A stretch of DNA of 64,000 nucleotides from Streptomyces sp. GSL17-111 (GCF_037911585.1 NZ_JBAJNS010000001.1:1735001-1799000), one strand, 5' to 3'; shown: positions 9,289-19,337, counted from the stretch's first letter. A program made the numbers and translations. Notes: generated from the letters alone by a model not told the origin.

Positions 9289-9708
9289 ATGAGTGACCTT
9301 CTGGACCGACTGCGCGACCGCGGCTGGCGGCTCACCGCGCAACGGCGCGTCGTCGCCGAGGTCCTCGACGGTGACCACGTGCACTACACCGCCGACGAGG
9401 TGCACGCGCGCGCCGCCGAGAAGCTCCCCGAGATCGCTCGCGCGACCGTCTACAACACCTTGAGCGAGCTCGTGACGCTCGGCGAGGTGATCGAGGTCAG
9501 CACGGACGGGCGGGCCAAGCGTTACGACCCGAACGCCCACCACACCCACCAGCACCTGGTGTGCTCCCGCTGCGGCACCATTCGGGACGTCCACCCGGCG
9601 TCCGATCCGTTGGGCTCCCTCCCCGAGAGCGAGCGCTACGGGTTCAGCATCTCCGAGGCGTCCGTGATCTACCGGGGCGTGTGCCCCACCTGCGCGGCCG
9701 CCGCGTAA
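9289..9708 (+). CDS. catR: Fur-family peroxide-sensing repressor CatR/PerR
   Basis: A 139-residue Fur-family metalloregulator that in Streptomyces represses the adjacent catalase gene and itself, and is inactivated by peroxide through metal-catalysed oxidation. The winged helix occupies residues 1-80. The structural zinc site is Cys92-X2-Cys95 and Cys132-X2-Cys135. The regulatory metal site is suggested by His30/His32, Asp80 and the cluster His84, His85, His87 and His89. An Asp at this position is the PerR-like rather than Fur-like choice. ATG at 9289 follows GGGTGGGA; an upstream GTG-type start would lengthen the protein by 20 residues with no family support. It is divergent from katA over a 15-base palindrome and ends at a strong bidirectional terminator. 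Confidence 0.92.
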   Translation: MSDLLDRLRDRGWRLTAQRRVVAEVLDGDHVHYTADEVHARAAEKLPEIARATVYNTLSELVTLGEVIEVSTDGRAKRYDPNAHHTHQHLVCSRCGTIRDVHPASDPLGSLPESERYGFSISEASVIYRGVCPTCAAAA

Positions 9709-9796
9709 CGCACCTCTTCGCCTTTGTCCCGGTGTCGGAGCACCGGTCTTGTGTGCCACCGAGTGACACCGCCCCGCGTCCCCCCCGGTGACACAC

Positions 9797-9842
9797 AAAA
9801 GCCGGTGGCCCGGAACCTCTCGGTTCCGGGCCACCGGCTTTT
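9797..9842. terminator. Bidirectional rho-independent terminator
   Basis: A perfect 21-bp stem (9797-9817 with 9822-9842) around a TCTC loop has A4 on one side and T4 on the other, so it works in both directions. It ends catR on the plus strand and the first initiator tRNA on the minus strand. Confidence 0.92.
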
Positions 9843-9845
9843 CAG

Positions 9846-9919
9846 TAGCGGGGACAGGATTTGAACCTGCGACCTCTGGGTTATGAGCCCAGCGAGCTAC
9901 CGAGCTGCTCCACCCCGCG
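9846..9919 (-). tRNA. Initiator tRNA-fMet (CAT), copy 1
   Basis: A 74-base cloverleaf without an encoded CCA tail. The anticodon is CAT in a loop closed by three consecutive G:C pairs (GGG/CCC), and position 1-72 does not form a Watson-Crick pair. Both are hallmarks of initiator rather than elongator tRNA-Met. The TPsiC arm reads GGTTCAAATCC. The mature sequence is identical to copy 2 at 11942-12015. It has its own promoter upstream and a terminator downstream. Confidence 0.96.
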
Positions 9920-9933
9920 TCGTTGTGATCCTC

Positions 9934-9963
9934 ACTCTAGCCTTGGGGCGACGACCAGCGCAA
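9934..9963 (-). promoter_or_regulatory. Promoter of initiator tRNA copy 1
   Basis: On the minus strand TTGCGC (9963-9958), an 18-base spacer and TAGAGT (9939-9934) precede the tRNA by 14 bases. Copy 2 has TAGTGT (12035-12030) at the same distance, which supports the -10 assignment. The -35 of copy 2 is weak. Confidence 0.6.
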
Positions 9964-9989
9964 ATCGATACAACGGCAGGGGGTCGGCG

Positions 9990-11756
9990 TCATGCGGACA
10001 GCTCGGAGTGCAGAGCGTCGCTGAGCCGGGCAGCGCGTTCCGCCACGGCGGCCGGGCCCAGCTCGACGGCGCGGGCGCACCAGCGCCGGCTTTCGGCCAG
10101 CTCGTTGCGCCGGGCCGCGAGCAGCGCCAGCCGCAGCGCCGCGCGGCCGTGACCGGCCTCCGCGGCACGGGCCCACCACAACGCCGCCTCGGGCTCAGCG
10201 CCCTCGCGCGCCAGCAGCAGCCCCAGGTTGAAGGCGCCGCTGGAGCTGCCCTCCTCGGCCGCCGCGCGGTACCAGTGCGCTGCGGCCACCACGTCGCCCC
10301 GTGCGGCCGCGCACATGCCGACCCGCACCTGCGCACGGCGGTGACCGGCCCCGGCGGCCTCCGCGTACCAGCGCTCGTACTCCGGCACGCCGTCCTGCGG
10401 CGGCCTGCCGGCGCTGCGGTGCTCCAGGAGCGAGGCCAGCCGGAACGCCCCCTCCACGCTGCCGCCCTCCGCCGCACGGCGCAGCACGTGCTCGGCCGCG
10501 TTCTCGTCGCCCTCCCGCAGGAGCGAGCCGCCGACCTGCAGCGCGGCCTCCGCGTGCCCCACCTCGGCCGCCTGCCGGTACCAGCGCATGGCCTCGTCCA
10601 GCGCGCCGCGACCGGAGTGCAGGATGCCCAGGTTGAAGGCGGCGTCCACGCTGCCGCCCTCGGCGGCCTTGGAGAACCACGGCTCCGCACCGTCGGTGTC
10701 GCCTCGCTGGAGGAGGAGGACGGCCAGGGCGTTGGCCGCCTCGGTGTGCCCGGCGTAGGCGGCCTTGCGGTACCACTGCTCGGCCTGCGCCTCCCGGCCC
10801 TGGCCCGCGCAGAGCAGGCCGAGGTTGAAGGCGCCGTTGATGTCACCGGCGTCCAGGGCCGCCACGTACCACCGCTCCGCCTCCGGCCGCTGGCCCCGTT
10901 CGGCGTGGAGAGCGCCGAGAGCGTTGGCCGCGTTGCCGTCACCCTCCCGGGCCGCGCGGCGCCACCACTCCTCAGCGGCCTCCTCGTTGCCCGCGTCGCG
11001 CAGCAGGAAGCCGAGCGCGCACGCCGCGCCGGGCTCCCCCTCACCGGCGGCGATCAGGTACCAGCGCCCCGCCTCCCGGGTGTCCCCCCGCTCCTCCAGG
11101 AGTACACCGAGGCGCAGCGCGGCGCCGCTGTGCCCCCGCGAGGCGGCCTGCCGGAACCACGGCTCGGCCGTCTGCGCACCCCCCTCGGAGGCGGTCAGCA
11201 GGTGCAGTCCCACCCGGTGGGCGGCCTCGCGGTGACCGCCCTCGGCGGCGGCCCTGAACCAGGCCTCGGCGCCGTCCTCACCACGGTGGTCGAGCAGTTC
11301 GGCCAGGGCATAGGCGCCCAGCGTGTGCCCGGCCTCGGCCGACTGCCTCAGCCAGTAGCACGCGGCGGACTCGTCACCGCACTCGCGGTGATACCTGCCC
11401 AGTGCGTGGGCGGCGGCGGCGGATCCGGCCACGGCCGCGGTACGCCAGCACGCGGCGGCGTCCTCGGTGCGACCGCGCTGGTGCAGCAGGACGCCCAGGT
11501 TGTTCACGGCCGCCCGGTCCCCTGCGGCGGCGGCGGCACGCAGGTGCGGCTCGGCCTCGTCGAGCTCCCCCCGCCGCAGCAGATCCGCGCCGAGCGCGCT
11601 CAGCGCCGGCACGCCGTGGACCGGCGAAGACGTCGATTCAGCGGCTGCGACGGATGCGACGGTGAGGACGTCCCGGGCGTCATCGACCTCCGCGACGTAA
11701 CGGGCATCCCGGCACGCTGCGCGATCAAGCCTTGTCATCTCCCCCATAACGTCCAT
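9990..11756 (-). CDS. Sel1/TPR-like repeat protein
   Basis: A 588-residue protein consisting almost wholly of about 13-14 tandem Sel1-type repeats of roughly 36 residues, with the pattern A-x-x-LG-x-L-x4-G-x3-EA-x2-WYR-x-AA-x2-GH. Such alpha-solenoids act as protein-protein scaffolds. No enzyme domain, signal peptide or membrane segment is visible. The first 70 or so residues are not repetitive and carry many acidic residues. The ATG at 11756 is preceded by a CAGGTGG site; in-frame ATGs at 11747 and 11798 are less likely. The gene lies between two identical initiator tRNA genes read in the same direction, so recombination between them would delete it. The partner is unknown. Confidence 0.85.
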   Translation of the reverse strand: MDVMGEMTRLDRAACRDARYVAEVDDARDVLTVASVAAAESTSSPVHGVPALSALGADLLRRGELDEAEPHLRAAAAAGDRAAVNNLGVLLHQRGRTEDAAACWRTAAVAGSAAAAHALGRYHRECGDESAACYWLRQSAEAGHTLGAYALAELLDHRGEDGAEAWFRAAAEGGHREAAHRVGLHLLTASEGGAQTAEPWFRQAASRGHSGAALRLGVLLEERGDTREAGRWYLIAAGEGEPGAACALGFLLRDAGNEEAAEEWWRRAAREGDGNAANALGALHAERGQRPEAERWYVAALDAGDINGAFNLGLLCAGQGREAQAEQWYRKAAYAGHTEAANALAVLLLQRGDTDGAEPWFSKAAEGGSVDAAFNLGILHSGRGALDEAMRWYRQAAEVGHAEAALQVGGSLLREGDENAAEHVLRRAAEGGSVEGAFRLASLLEHRSAGRPPQDGVPEYERWYAEAAGAGHRRAQVRVGMCAAARGDVVAAAHWYRAAAEEGSSSGAFNLGLLLAREGAEPEAALWWARAAEAGHGRAALRLALLAARRNELAESRRWCARAVELGPAAVAERAARLSDALHSELSA

Positions 11757-11900
11757 CGTCGCACCACCTGCCGCCCGGGTACATCTGGTATGCCGCAACC
11801 CGAGAGGTCGCTTCGGCGTTTTGTCGACTTCCCGATATGACGAGAGCTCAAACTCCCTCGTGCGAGGAAGAGTTGACGTTCCTCGTTGACTCGAAACAGC

Positions 11901-11935
11901 GGAAGGGCCCGGAGTCGATGACTCCGGGCCCTTCC
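11901..11935 (-). terminator. Terminator of initiator tRNA copy 2
   Basis: A perfect 15-bp stem (11901-11915 with 11921-11935) around a CGATG loop sits seven bases beyond the tRNA 3' end. It is followed on the minus strand by a short T-containing stretch (GCTGTTTCG). It probably isolates the tRNA from the Sel1 gene. Confidence 0.8.
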
Positions 11936-11941
11936 GTGCAG

Positions 11942-12015
11942 TAGCGGGGACAGGATTTGAACCTGCGACCTCTGGGTTATGAGCCCAGCGAGCTACCGAG
12001 CTGCTCCACCCCGCG
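11942..12015 (-). tRNA. Initiator tRNA-fMet (CAT), copy 2
   Basis: Identical over all 74 bases to the copy at 9846-9919, with the same CAT anticodon, three G:C pairs in the anticodon stem, unpaired 1-72 position and no encoded CCA. A TAGTGT -10 box lies 14 bases upstream, and a 15-bp terminator follows. Confidence 0.96.
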
Positions 12016-12079
12016 CCGTTGTGTAGACCACACTACCACGGCGCGGGGCGGCCCCTTCAGCGCGGCCGCGTGCCCTCCG

Positions 12080-15079
12080 TCACGCCTCTCCGGCGTCGTC
12101 TCCGCCGCCGGCTTCCTCCCCGCCGCCACCGGCTTCCTCCCCGCTGCCCCGGGCGTCCTCAGCCCGCTGCAGGGCGTCCTGGAGATCCTCCTGGGCGCGA
12201 CCGTACGCCTCCCAGTCACCCTCCTGGAGGGCCTGCTCTCCGGCTTCGTACGCGTCCTGGGCGTCCTGCAGTGCCTCGGCCAGTGCCGTCGGGTCAGTGG
12301 GCTCCGACGGCTCGGAGGGCTCCTCCTCCGGCTGCTCCTCCTCCGGCTGCTCCTCCTCCGGCTGCTCCGGCCGCTGTTCCTCCGGCGGCTCGCCCTCGCC
12401 GCTGACCGCGAAGACCTCGTTGAGCGCGTCGGACAAGGTGTTCTCGTAGGCGATCTCGCCTCCGTAGGCGGCCAGCACCTTGCGCATGCGCGGGTAGTTG
12501 GTGTCCGCACCGCGGACGTACAGCGGCTCGACGTAGAGCATGCCCTCGTCCATGGGGATCGTCAGCAGGTTGCCGTACTCGACCTCCGAGTCACCTCTTT
12601 CGAGGATGTTGATGGACTCGGCGATCTCCGGATCGGAGTTGAACCGGCTCTGCACCTGCTGCGGCCCCGACACCTCCACGGAGGTGGGCACCTTGAGGAC
12701 GCGGATCGTGCCGTAGTCGTCCGTCTCGGCGTCGGACTCCACCGCCATGAAGGCGCCCAGCGTCTCCCTGTTGTTGGGATTGAAGGTGGTGGTCAGCGAG
12801 AAGCTCTTCTCGTCCTGGCCGGGCATCTTCATGCTGAGGTAGTACGGCGGTACGGGCTCGTTGTCCCGCGTCGTGTCCGTCGGGATCTGCCAGCGCTCGC
12901 TGCCGCTGTAGAACTGGCTGGCGCTCTCCACGTGGTACCGCGTCAGCAGCTCGCGCTGGACCTTGAACAGGTCCTGCGGGTAGCGCAGGTGGTCCAGCAG
13001 GTCGTCACTGATCTCCGATCGCGGCTCGACCGTGCCGGGGAACGCCTTCATCCACGTCTTCAGCACCGGGTCCTTGGTGTCCCACTCGTACAGCTTCACC
13101 TCACCGCTGTAGGCGTCCACGGTGGCCTTGACCGAGTTGCGGATGTAGTTGACCTGGTCCTGCTGGGCGAGCACCGTGCGCTGGCCGTCGGTCAGCGCGT
13201 CCTGCGTGGTGTCCCCCAGGGTCGTGCGGGAGGAGTACGGGTAGCCGTTCGACGTCGTGTAGGCGTCGACGATCCACTGGATCTTCCCGTCGACCACGGC
13301 CGGGTACGGGTCACCGTCGATCGTCAGCCACGGGGCGACCGCCTCGACCCGCTCCTTGGGCGTGCGGTTGTAGAGGATGCGCGAACCGTCGCCGATGGCA
13401 CCGGAGTACAGGATCTTCGGCTCACCGAAGGCCATGGCGTACGCCGCCCGGTTGAACGTCCCGGAGATGTCGACGCCGCTCTTGCCCTCGTAGGTGTACA
13501 GCTTCTCCTGGTCGTCGGCGACGTAGTCCAGCTCCTGCTGCGGCCCGCCGACGATGGAGTACATCGTCGTCTTCTCGCCGTAGTAGACACGCGGCTGGTA
13601 GTCGGGGAGCTGGCCCTGGGGAGGCAGGTCGCTCTCGGTGAAGACCGGGGTGCCACCGCCCTCCTCGTAGTCCACCTCGGTGCCCTTGGCCGCGACGACC
13701 CCGTAGCCGTGGGTGTACTTGAAGTGGTTGTTGATCCAGTTGCCCTCGGGGACTCCGGCGATGTTGATCTCGCGGAGGCCGACGACCGTGTCCTGCTCCT
13801 CGCCGTTCGGCCCTTCGTAGCGGTCCACGTCGAGGTTCTCGGGGAAGGTGTAGTAGCCGCGCACCTGCTGCGACTGGCGGAAGGCCGGGGAGACGACGTT
13901 CGGGTCCAGCAGGCGGATGCTGGCGGTGTCACTCACCGCGTCCCGCTCCCGCTGGTTGTTCTCCTGCGTCTCGCCCTCGTCGGCCTCGGCCTCCTCCTGG
14001 GACTGACCCTCGTAGTCCCGGTACTCGACGCCGTCGATGCCGTACGCCTGGCGCGTGGCCTCCATGTTCTTCTGGATGTACGGCGTCTCCTTGGCCTGCT
14101 GGTTCGGCTGGACCTGGAAGCGCTCGACGATCGCCGGGTAGAGCCCGCCGATCAGGATGGCGGACAGGACCAGCAGCCCCAGGCCGATCATCGGCAGCTG
14201 CCACGTGCGGCGCCACAGGGCGGCGAAGAACAGCAGCGCGCAGATCCCGGCGATGAAGAAGAGGATCGTCTTGGCCGGAAGGTAGGCGTTCGCGTCGGTG
14301 TAGCGCAGCCCCGTCCAGTCGTCGGTGCCCCGGATGTCGCTGGACTTCACCGCGAGCCCGTAGCGGTCCAGCCAGTAGGCCACGGCCTTCAGCGCGACGA
14401 AGAGGCCGAGCAGCACCGACAGGTGGCCCGTCGCCTGCGTCGTGGCCCGTGCGCCGGGCGTCGTCAGGCGGAGGCCGCCGTAGAGGTAGTGCACGAGTGC
14501 CGCGGCGATCAGCGACAGGACGACCACGGCGAAGCCGAAGCTCAGCAGGAACCGGTAGAACGGCAGGTCGAAGGCGAAGAACGAGATGTCCTTGCCGAAC
14601 TGCGCGTCCTGCTCACCGAACGAGGTGCCGTTCACCCACATGAGCCAGGTGCGCCACTGGCCTGAGGCCGAGGCCCCGGCGATGAGGGCCACCAGAGCGG
14701 TGACGCCGATCAGTATCCACTTCTTGAACGGCGCGACGGCCATCCGGTAGCGGTCCAGGCTCTGCTGCTCCAGCGACATCGCACTCAGCGGCGGACGCAG
14801 CCGGTGCGCGAGCCAGATGTTCAGCCCGACCGCGAGGCCCATGACGACGCCGAAGACGGCGAACAGGCCGATCTTCGTCCACAACGTGGTGGTGAAGACC
14901 GTCGTGTAGTCCAGGGACCGATACCACAGCCAGTCGGTCCAGAACCCGGCGAACATGACGAAAAGCATGGCCAGCACGGCCAGTACGCCTGCTGTCACCA
15001 GCAGCGTCTTGGCGCGCCGGGATGGCTGGCCGACTCTGATCCGTGGCCCGGTGGGGCCCCCTGAGCCCCGGTCCGGCAT
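12080..15079 (-). CDS. UPF0182 family large membrane protein
   Basis: A 999-residue member of the UPF0182 family, conserved throughout actinobacteria and of unknown function. Seven hydrophobic segments lie in the first third ([49 protein letters not shown] and four more). A large extracytoplasmic domain with the family motif YGxGVV-type blocks (for example [21 protein letters not shown], part) follows. The C-terminus is low-complexity: a repeated PEEEQ block and a Gly/Glu-rich tail. ATG at 15079 was chosen because it starts the conserved N-terminus (MPDRGSGGP); GTG at 15100 is possible. No clear ribosome site serves either. It keeps the same neighbour, a PDZ-Lon protease, in mycobacteria. Confidence 0.88.
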   Translation of the reverse strand: MPDRGSGGPTGPRIRVGQPSRRAKTLLVTAGVLAVLAMLFVMFAGFWTDWLWYRSLDYTTVFTTTLWTKIGLFAVFGVVMGLAVGLNIWLAHRLRPPLSAMSLEQQSLDRYRMAVAPFKKWILIGVTALVALIAGASASGQWRTWLMWVNGTSFGEQDAQFGKDISFFAFDLPFYRFLLSFGFAVVVLSLIAAALVHYLYGGLRLTTPGARATTQATGHLSVLLGLFVALKAVAYWLDRYGLAVKSSDIRGTDDWTGLRYTDANAYLPAKTILFFIAGICALLFFAALWRRTWQLPMIGLGLLVLSAILIGGLYPAIVERFQVQPNQQAKETPYIQKNMEATRQAYGIDGVEYRDYEGQSQEEAEADEGETQENNQRERDAVSDTASIRLLDPNVVSPAFRQSQQVRGYYTFPENLDVDRYEGPNGEEQDTVVGLREINIAGVPEGNWINNHFKYTHGYGVVAAKGTEVDYEEGGGTPVFTESDLPPQGQLPDYQPRVYYGEKTTMYSIVGGPQQELDYVADDQEKLYTYEGKSGVDISGTFNRAAYAMAFGEPKILYSGAIGDGSRILYNRTPKERVEAVAPWLTIDGDPYPAVVDGKIQWIVDAYTTSNGYPYSSRTTLGDTTQDALTDGQRTVLAQQDQVNYIRNSVKATVDAYSGEVKLYEWDTKDPVLKTWMKAFPGTVEPRSEISDDLLDHLRYPQDLFKVQRELLTRYHVESASQFYSGSERWQIPTDTTRDNEPVPPYYLSMKMPGQDEKSFSLTTTFNPNNRETLGAFMAVESDAETDDYGTIRVLKVPTSVEVSGPQQVQSRFNSDPEIAESINILERGDSEVEYGNLLTIPMDEGMLYVEPLYVRGADTNYPRMRKVLAAYGGEIAYENTLSDALNEVFAVSGEGEPPEEQRPEQPEEEQPEEEQPEEEPSEPSEPTDPTALAEALQDAQDAYEAGEQALQEGDWEAYGRAQEDLQDALQRAEDARGSGEEAGGGGEEAGGGDDAGEA

Positions 15080-15127
15080 CTGGAAAGCCAAGGTGCGCAC
15101 CTCGAAGATCGCGATGGATGATGCGGC

Positions 15128-15156
15128 CCCGTAACGGCAGGGCTCACTCTGGTCAA
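15128..15156 (-). promoter_or_regulatory. Probable promoter of the UPF0182 gene
   Basis: On the minus strand TTGACC (15156-15151), a 17-base spacer and TACGGG (15133-15128) give a plausible housekeeping promoter about 50 bases before the ATG. The -10 is a weak match. Confidence 0.45.
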
Positions 15157-15207
15157 CTTAACGAAGCTTTACTCGGTTCCCGTTCCCGGGGCATCAGAAG
15201 GCACGAT

Positions 15208-15804
15208 ATGGGCATGAGCAACCTTCCCCTGGACGGAACCCCCCTGGCCGCGTCACCGCTGACCCGCGCCGTGCTGGAAATCGACGAGTACGCCTCCGGT
15301 CTCGGCTGGGACCAGCCCGCCCGCCTCTTCGCCCTCGTCGACACCGCGCAGCTCCAGGCCGATGAGCCGGAGCTGGCGGAACGCCTCGGGCTCGCCGGCC
15401 CGGACGCCGACACCGACCCCGGCCCCGACGCGGGCCGACCGACCACCGGACTCACCCCCATCGAGCAGGACGAACTGCCGGACGGGCTGCCGCTGGACGA
15501 GTTCCTCGGCACCATCGCCTGGCCGGACGCGGTCACGGGCTGCGCCCTGACCGTCGAACGGCTGATGCTTCCGCCGACGGCCGAGGGCTCCGTCCCCACC
15601 GACCTGGACGACGAGCAGCTGGCGGCGTGGGTCGCCCGGCACCCGGAACGCCAGGAGGTGCGGATGACGGTGGCCGTCCTGCGGGACGGTGAGCGGGAGG
15701 CCGCCCTGCGGCTACGGGAGAAGGACGCCGCGACCGAGGTGCTGACGGGCTCGAACCTCGTTCCCGGACTCGCCGAGGCGCTGACGGCGACGTTCACGGG
15801 CTGA
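15208..15804 (+). CDS. PPA1309-type conserved actinobacterial protein
   Basis: A 198-residue soluble protein of the PPA1309 family, found in most actinobacteria and without a known function. The recognisable core is the N-terminal block SPLTRAVLEIDEYASGLGWD followed by QPARLFALVDT, and a C-terminal LVPGLAEAL helix. It is acidic and has no signal peptide, membrane segment or catalytic motif. A Pro/Asp-rich insertion lies at about residues 58-78. The ATG at 15208 is six bases after AGAAGG; the ATG two codons later is an alternative. It is divergent from the UPF0182 gene across a less GC-rich stretch and converges on the PDZ protease gene. Confidence 0.8.
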   Translation: MGMSNLPLDGTPLAASPLTRAVLEIDEYASGLGWDQPARLFALVDTAQLQADEPELAERLGLAGPDADTDPGPDAGRPTTGLTPIEQDELPDGLPLDEFLGTIAWPDAVTGCALTVERLMLPPTAEGSVPTDLDDEQLAAWVARHPERQEVRMTVAVLRDGEREAALRLREKDAATEVLTGSNLVPGLAEALTATFTG

Positions 15805-15898
15805 CCCCGCCGCGCCGCCGGTTCCGGCCGCCCGCCGCGCCCGGTCCCGGGCCGGTGGGCGCCGACGCCCGCCCCCGACCCCGGGCGGCGGCGCGGGG

Positions 15899-16990
15899 TC
15901 AACCCGTGGCGCACACCGGGAGCGTCTCGGTGTCGTCCGCGCGGATGTCCTCCAGCGCCTCCAGGGCGTCGTCCATGGTGGCGACCTTGACCAGCGTCAG
16001 GCCGTCCGGGCGGGCCTTGGCGGCCGTGGGGCAGTTGGCCTCGGGGGTGAGGAAGTAACGGGCTCCGGCGGCGCGCGCGGCGAGGGTCTTCATCGTCACG
16101 CCGCCGATCGGCCCCACCTCCCCGTCGGGCGTGATGGTTCCCGTACCGGCGACGAAGGTGCCGCCGGTCAGGTCCTCCTCGGTCAGCTTGTCCGTGATCC
16201 CGAGGGCGAACATCAGCCCGGCGCTGGGGCCGCCGACGTCCGCGAGCCGGATGTCGATCTCGAACGGGAACGTGTGCGCCGTCCCCGCCTGGATGCCCAC
16301 GATGGCGCGGTCGTCCTGGGCCGCCGTCGTGGTGATGGTGACCTCGCGCGTCTTCGCCTCCGCCGGGTCCTCGCCGGCCTCCTCGGCGGCCGTGGCGGCC
16401 TTCACGGGGACGACGGTGAAGACGACGTCCTCGCCGGGCTCGTGCTCGGTGACCAGCTCGGCGACCTCCGTCGGCTCCGTCACCGGGGAACCGTCCACGG
16501 CCTTGATGACGTCACCGGCGCGCAGCGTGCCCTCCGCCGGGCCGTCCTTGACCACGGCCCTGACCACGGTCCGCTCGGTGACCGGGATACCGAGCTCACG
16601 CAGGGCTGCGACCTTGGCGGACTCCTGCGACCGGGAGAACTCCTCGGCGTTCTCCTGCTCGGCCTGCTCGGCCGTCGTGCCGTCGGGGTAGAGGGACTCG
16701 TGCGGAACGACGGCGGCGTCGTCCGAGATCCAGCTGTAGAGGGCCTCGCCGAGGGTCATCTCGTAGTCCGCGCCGGTCACGCGGACCGTCGTCATGTTGA
16801 GGTTCCCGGCGGTGTCGTAGGACTCCCGGCCGTCGATGCTGAGCACCGGCTCGCCGCCGTACTCGCCGAGCGTGTTGACGGTCGGCCCGGGGGAGAGTTC
16901 GGAGTAGGGCACCCGCACCAGGGCCACCGCGCAGAGCATCGCTATGAGGAGCAGCGTGGAGGCGAGGATCGTGGCGTGACGGCGAGACAT
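15899..16990 (-). CDS. Membrane-anchored PDZ-Lon (S16-type) serine protease
   Basis: A 363-residue protein with an N-terminal membrane anchor (about 7-26) and an extracytoplasmic PDZ domain (about 130-200). A C-terminal Lon-type protease domain carries the Ser/Lys dyad: Ser256 in VGGPSAGLMF and Lys301 in GGVTMKTLAA. No ATPase domain is present, as expected for the YlbL-like family. It probably cleaves or surveys secreted or membrane proteins. The ATG at 16990 is six bases after a TAGTGT box (17002-16997), suggesting a leaderless mRNA. It converges on the PPA1309 gene. The small membrane gene and moaE lie upstream on the same strand. The order with UPF0182 is conserved in mycobacteria. Confidence 0.92.
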   Translation of the reverse strand: MSRRHATILASTLLLIAMLCAVALVRVPYSELSPGPTVNTLGEYGGEPVLSIDGRESYDTAGNLNMTTVRVTGADYEMTLGEALYSWISDDAAVVPHESLYPDGTTAEQAEQENAEEFSRSQESAKVAALRELGIPVTERTVVRAVVKDGPAEGTLRAGDVIKAVDGSPVTEPTEVAELVTEHEPGEDVVFTVVPVKAATAAEEAGEDPAEAKTREVTITTTAAQDDRAIVGIQAGTAHTFPFEIDIRLADVGGPSAGLMFALGITDKLTEEDLTGGTFVAGTGTITPDGEVGPIGGVTMKTLAARAAGARYFLTPEANCPTAAKARPDGLTLVKVATMDDALEALEDIRADDTETLPVCATG

Positions 16991-17015
16991 GCCCCGACAC
17001 TACGGGACCGGCCGG

Positions 17016-17291
17016 TCACTCGGCCGCTCGGGACGGGCCGTCCGGGGCGGGCTCCGCAGGGCCGTGCGGGCCGGTGGGGGCGGGCTCGGGAGCGCGGCCC
17101 CCGGCCGGGTGGAAGCGGCGGTGACGATCAGCGGCGGACCGCTCCATCACGCTGCGGAACGCGTCGTAACCGGCGACCCCGGCGGCGTCACCGGACCCCT
17201 TCTCAGCGGACTGCCGAGCGGCCCAGGAGGCCCAGAAGGCCGCGTATATCGCCCCCGCCAAGGGTATGAGGAGCCAGACCAGCGACGCCAT
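17016..17291 (-). CDS. Small single-pass membrane protein, unknown
   Basis: I do not recognise a named family. The 91-residue protein begins with a membrane helix (MASLVWLLIPLAGAIYAAFW, residues 1-20). A short charged stretch (SAEKGSGDAAG), an amphipathic helix around YDAFRSVMER and a Pro/Ala/Gly-rich disordered tail follow. The ATG at 17291 is chosen because it starts at the membrane helix and has GGGAGGT upstream. It lies between the PDZ protease and moaE on the same strand. Such short proteins are often found beside PDZ or membrane proteases; a partnership is only a guess. Confidence 0.6.
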   Translation of the reverse strand: MASLVWLLIPLAGAIYAAFWASWAARQSAEKGSGDAAGVAGYDAFRSVMERSAADRHRRFHPAGGRAPEPAPTGPHGPAEPAPDGPSRAAE

Positions 17292-17413
17292 GCGAACCTC
17301 CCGGTCCCGCCGCCGGCCCCGACGGGACGGCGGCACGCGGACGGACAATGCGGAGATTCCCACTCTTGGGGGCACTTTCCCGGCGTGCAACCGGACGTGT
17401 GTCCCACTCGGCG

Positions 17414-17884
<471 letters not shown>

Positions 17885-17973
17885 GGACTCATGCTGCCGT
17901 ACCCGGCGTGGTTTCGGAAACGTCCTTCCACGTGCCGGGCGGACGGACCCGCGTGCGTCGGTGGACGCCGGCG

Positions 17974-19092
17974 TCAGCGGCCGCGGCGCCTGCGGGCCCG
18001 ACGGACCAGCGCCGCCGTGCCGACCAGCGCGACGGTCGCACCGGCGGCCCCCAGTGTCGTCGCGGCGTCCTTACGGCCGAGCCTGCGCCCGGCGAGCGTG
18101 TGCCGACCCTCGACCTCGTCCAGGAGCGCGGCCAGCACCTCCTCGTTGGTCCACTTCGGACGCCATCCCGCGTCGTGCAGCCGGGAGCCGCTCACGACCC
18201 AGGGGTACATGGTGTAGGCCAGGTCGCCGGCGGGTGAGGGCGTCAGGCCGAGACGGTGCAGCCGGGAGGCGGCGCCGAGCGCGACCGCCGACGGCAGCTC
18301 CATCCGCCGGATGCCCGACAGCTCCTCCACCTCCTCCTGCTCCAGCCACCCGTCGCACCCGACGGCCAGCTCACCGTCCACCTCCTCCAGCGCGGCGTAC
18401 TCCAGCGCGCTGACCAGGTCCTCGACGTGGCAGAACTGCCAGCACGGCCGGGACCCGGCGACCACGAGCAGGCGCGGTGACTCGAAGTATCGGGTCAGTG
18501 CCGTGTCCACGCCGCCCACCAGCACGGACGGGCGCAGCACGGTGACGTTCAGGCCCGGGTGCGCCCGGGGCGCGCGTTCGGCGAGCCGCTCGATCTCCAG
18601 CAGGTCGCCGACGCCGGTCGCCTCGGCGGTGGCGCGCAGCTCGGCGTCCTCCGCCAGCGGCACGTCGTTGTCCGGCAGCGCGCCGTAGACCATGGCGGAC
18701 GTGCACAGCACGACGCGCCGCACCCCGGCCGCGGCGGCCGCCGTCAGCACCGTCTGCGTGCCGCGCACGTTGTAGGCGGTCCGCGCCTCGCCGTCGGACT
18801 CCAGGTCGAGGTCCAGAGCCAGGTGGACGACGACGTCGACCGGCTCGCCGCCGTCGTCGCCCGAACGCAGCCGCTCCGCGAGGGCGGGGTCACGGACGTC
18901 GAGCGTGTGCCACTGCACGCCCTCCGTCTCGCCGCGCTCCTCGTCCAGGCCGACGACCTGCCTGACCGCCGGGGACGCCGCCAGCCGCGCGGTGAGCAGC
19001 GCGCCGACCCCGTGCGCCGCGCCGGTGACGGCGACGACGGGACCGGCAGCGCCGTTTCGCGCTGCGCGAACGTGGTGTTCGGGGGAACTCAC
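17974..19092 (-). CDS. NAD-binding SDR (extended, epimerase-like), degenerate active site
   Basis: An extended short-chain dehydrogenase/reductase-like protein of 372 residues. The Rossmann motif VTGAAHGVG is at residues 22-30. The body keeps the SAMVYG strand, but the YxxxK catalytic pair is not intact: after VYG come ALPD and no Lys at the usual place. The C-terminus ends in a hydrophobic stretch (TLGAAGATVALVGTAALV) and an Arg-rich tail, so it may be tail-anchored. It may therefore bind NAD(P) without catalysis or use another mechanism. The GTG at 19092 is preceded by GGAG at six bases. It lies upstream of moaE on the same strand. Confidence 0.75.
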   Translation of the reverse strand: MSSPEHHVRAARNGAAGPVVAVTGAAHGVGALLTARLAASPAVRQVVGLDEERGETEGVQWHTLDVRDPALAERLRSGDDGGEPVDVVVHLALDLDLESDGEARTAYNVRGTQTVLTAAAAAGVRRVVLCTSAMVYGALPDNDVPLAEDAELRATAEATGVGDLLEIERLAERAPRAHPGLNVTVLRPSVLVGGVDTALTRYFESPRLLVVAGSRPCWQFCHVEDLVSALEYAALEEVDGELAVGCDGWLEQEEVEELSGIRRMELPSAVALGAASRLHRLGLTPSPAGDLAYTMYPWVVSGSRLHDAGWRPKWTNEEVLAALLDEVEGRHTLAGRRLGRKDAATTLGAAGATVALVGTAALVRRARRRRGR

Positions 19093-19337
19093 CGGGCTGC
19101 TCCAGTGGTTGTCTCTGGTACGGGTGCGCAGGCCCCATCCTGCCTGACAGGTGTCTAGGCTGGAGGGAGTGCCCGCGAAACGGGTGGGCCGTTCTCGGAA
19201 GGACCCACCCACCCGACGCTGCGGTTCCGGCGCTCCCCGCGCCTTCCGCACGCGGCCCACCGGGCCGGCCACGGACCTGCACACATCTGCCGGGCCCGGC
19301 CGACCCGACGACCCACCGACAGAGCCGAGGACTTTCC

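Noticed and set aside
9861..11840. A 659-codon plus-strand frame opposite the Sel1-repeat gene
   Set aside because: It starts inside the tRNA and mirrors repeats of the real gene; no ribosome site and no domain.
12310..12370. Repeats near the UPF0182 3' end as a mobile element
   Set aside because: They encode the acidic PEEEQ repeat of the protein's tail and have no ends or transposase.
11957..14665. A 902-codon plus-strand frame opposite the UPF0182 gene
   Set aside because: It starts inside the tRNA gene and reads the antisense of UPF0182; the product is repetitive and without motifs.
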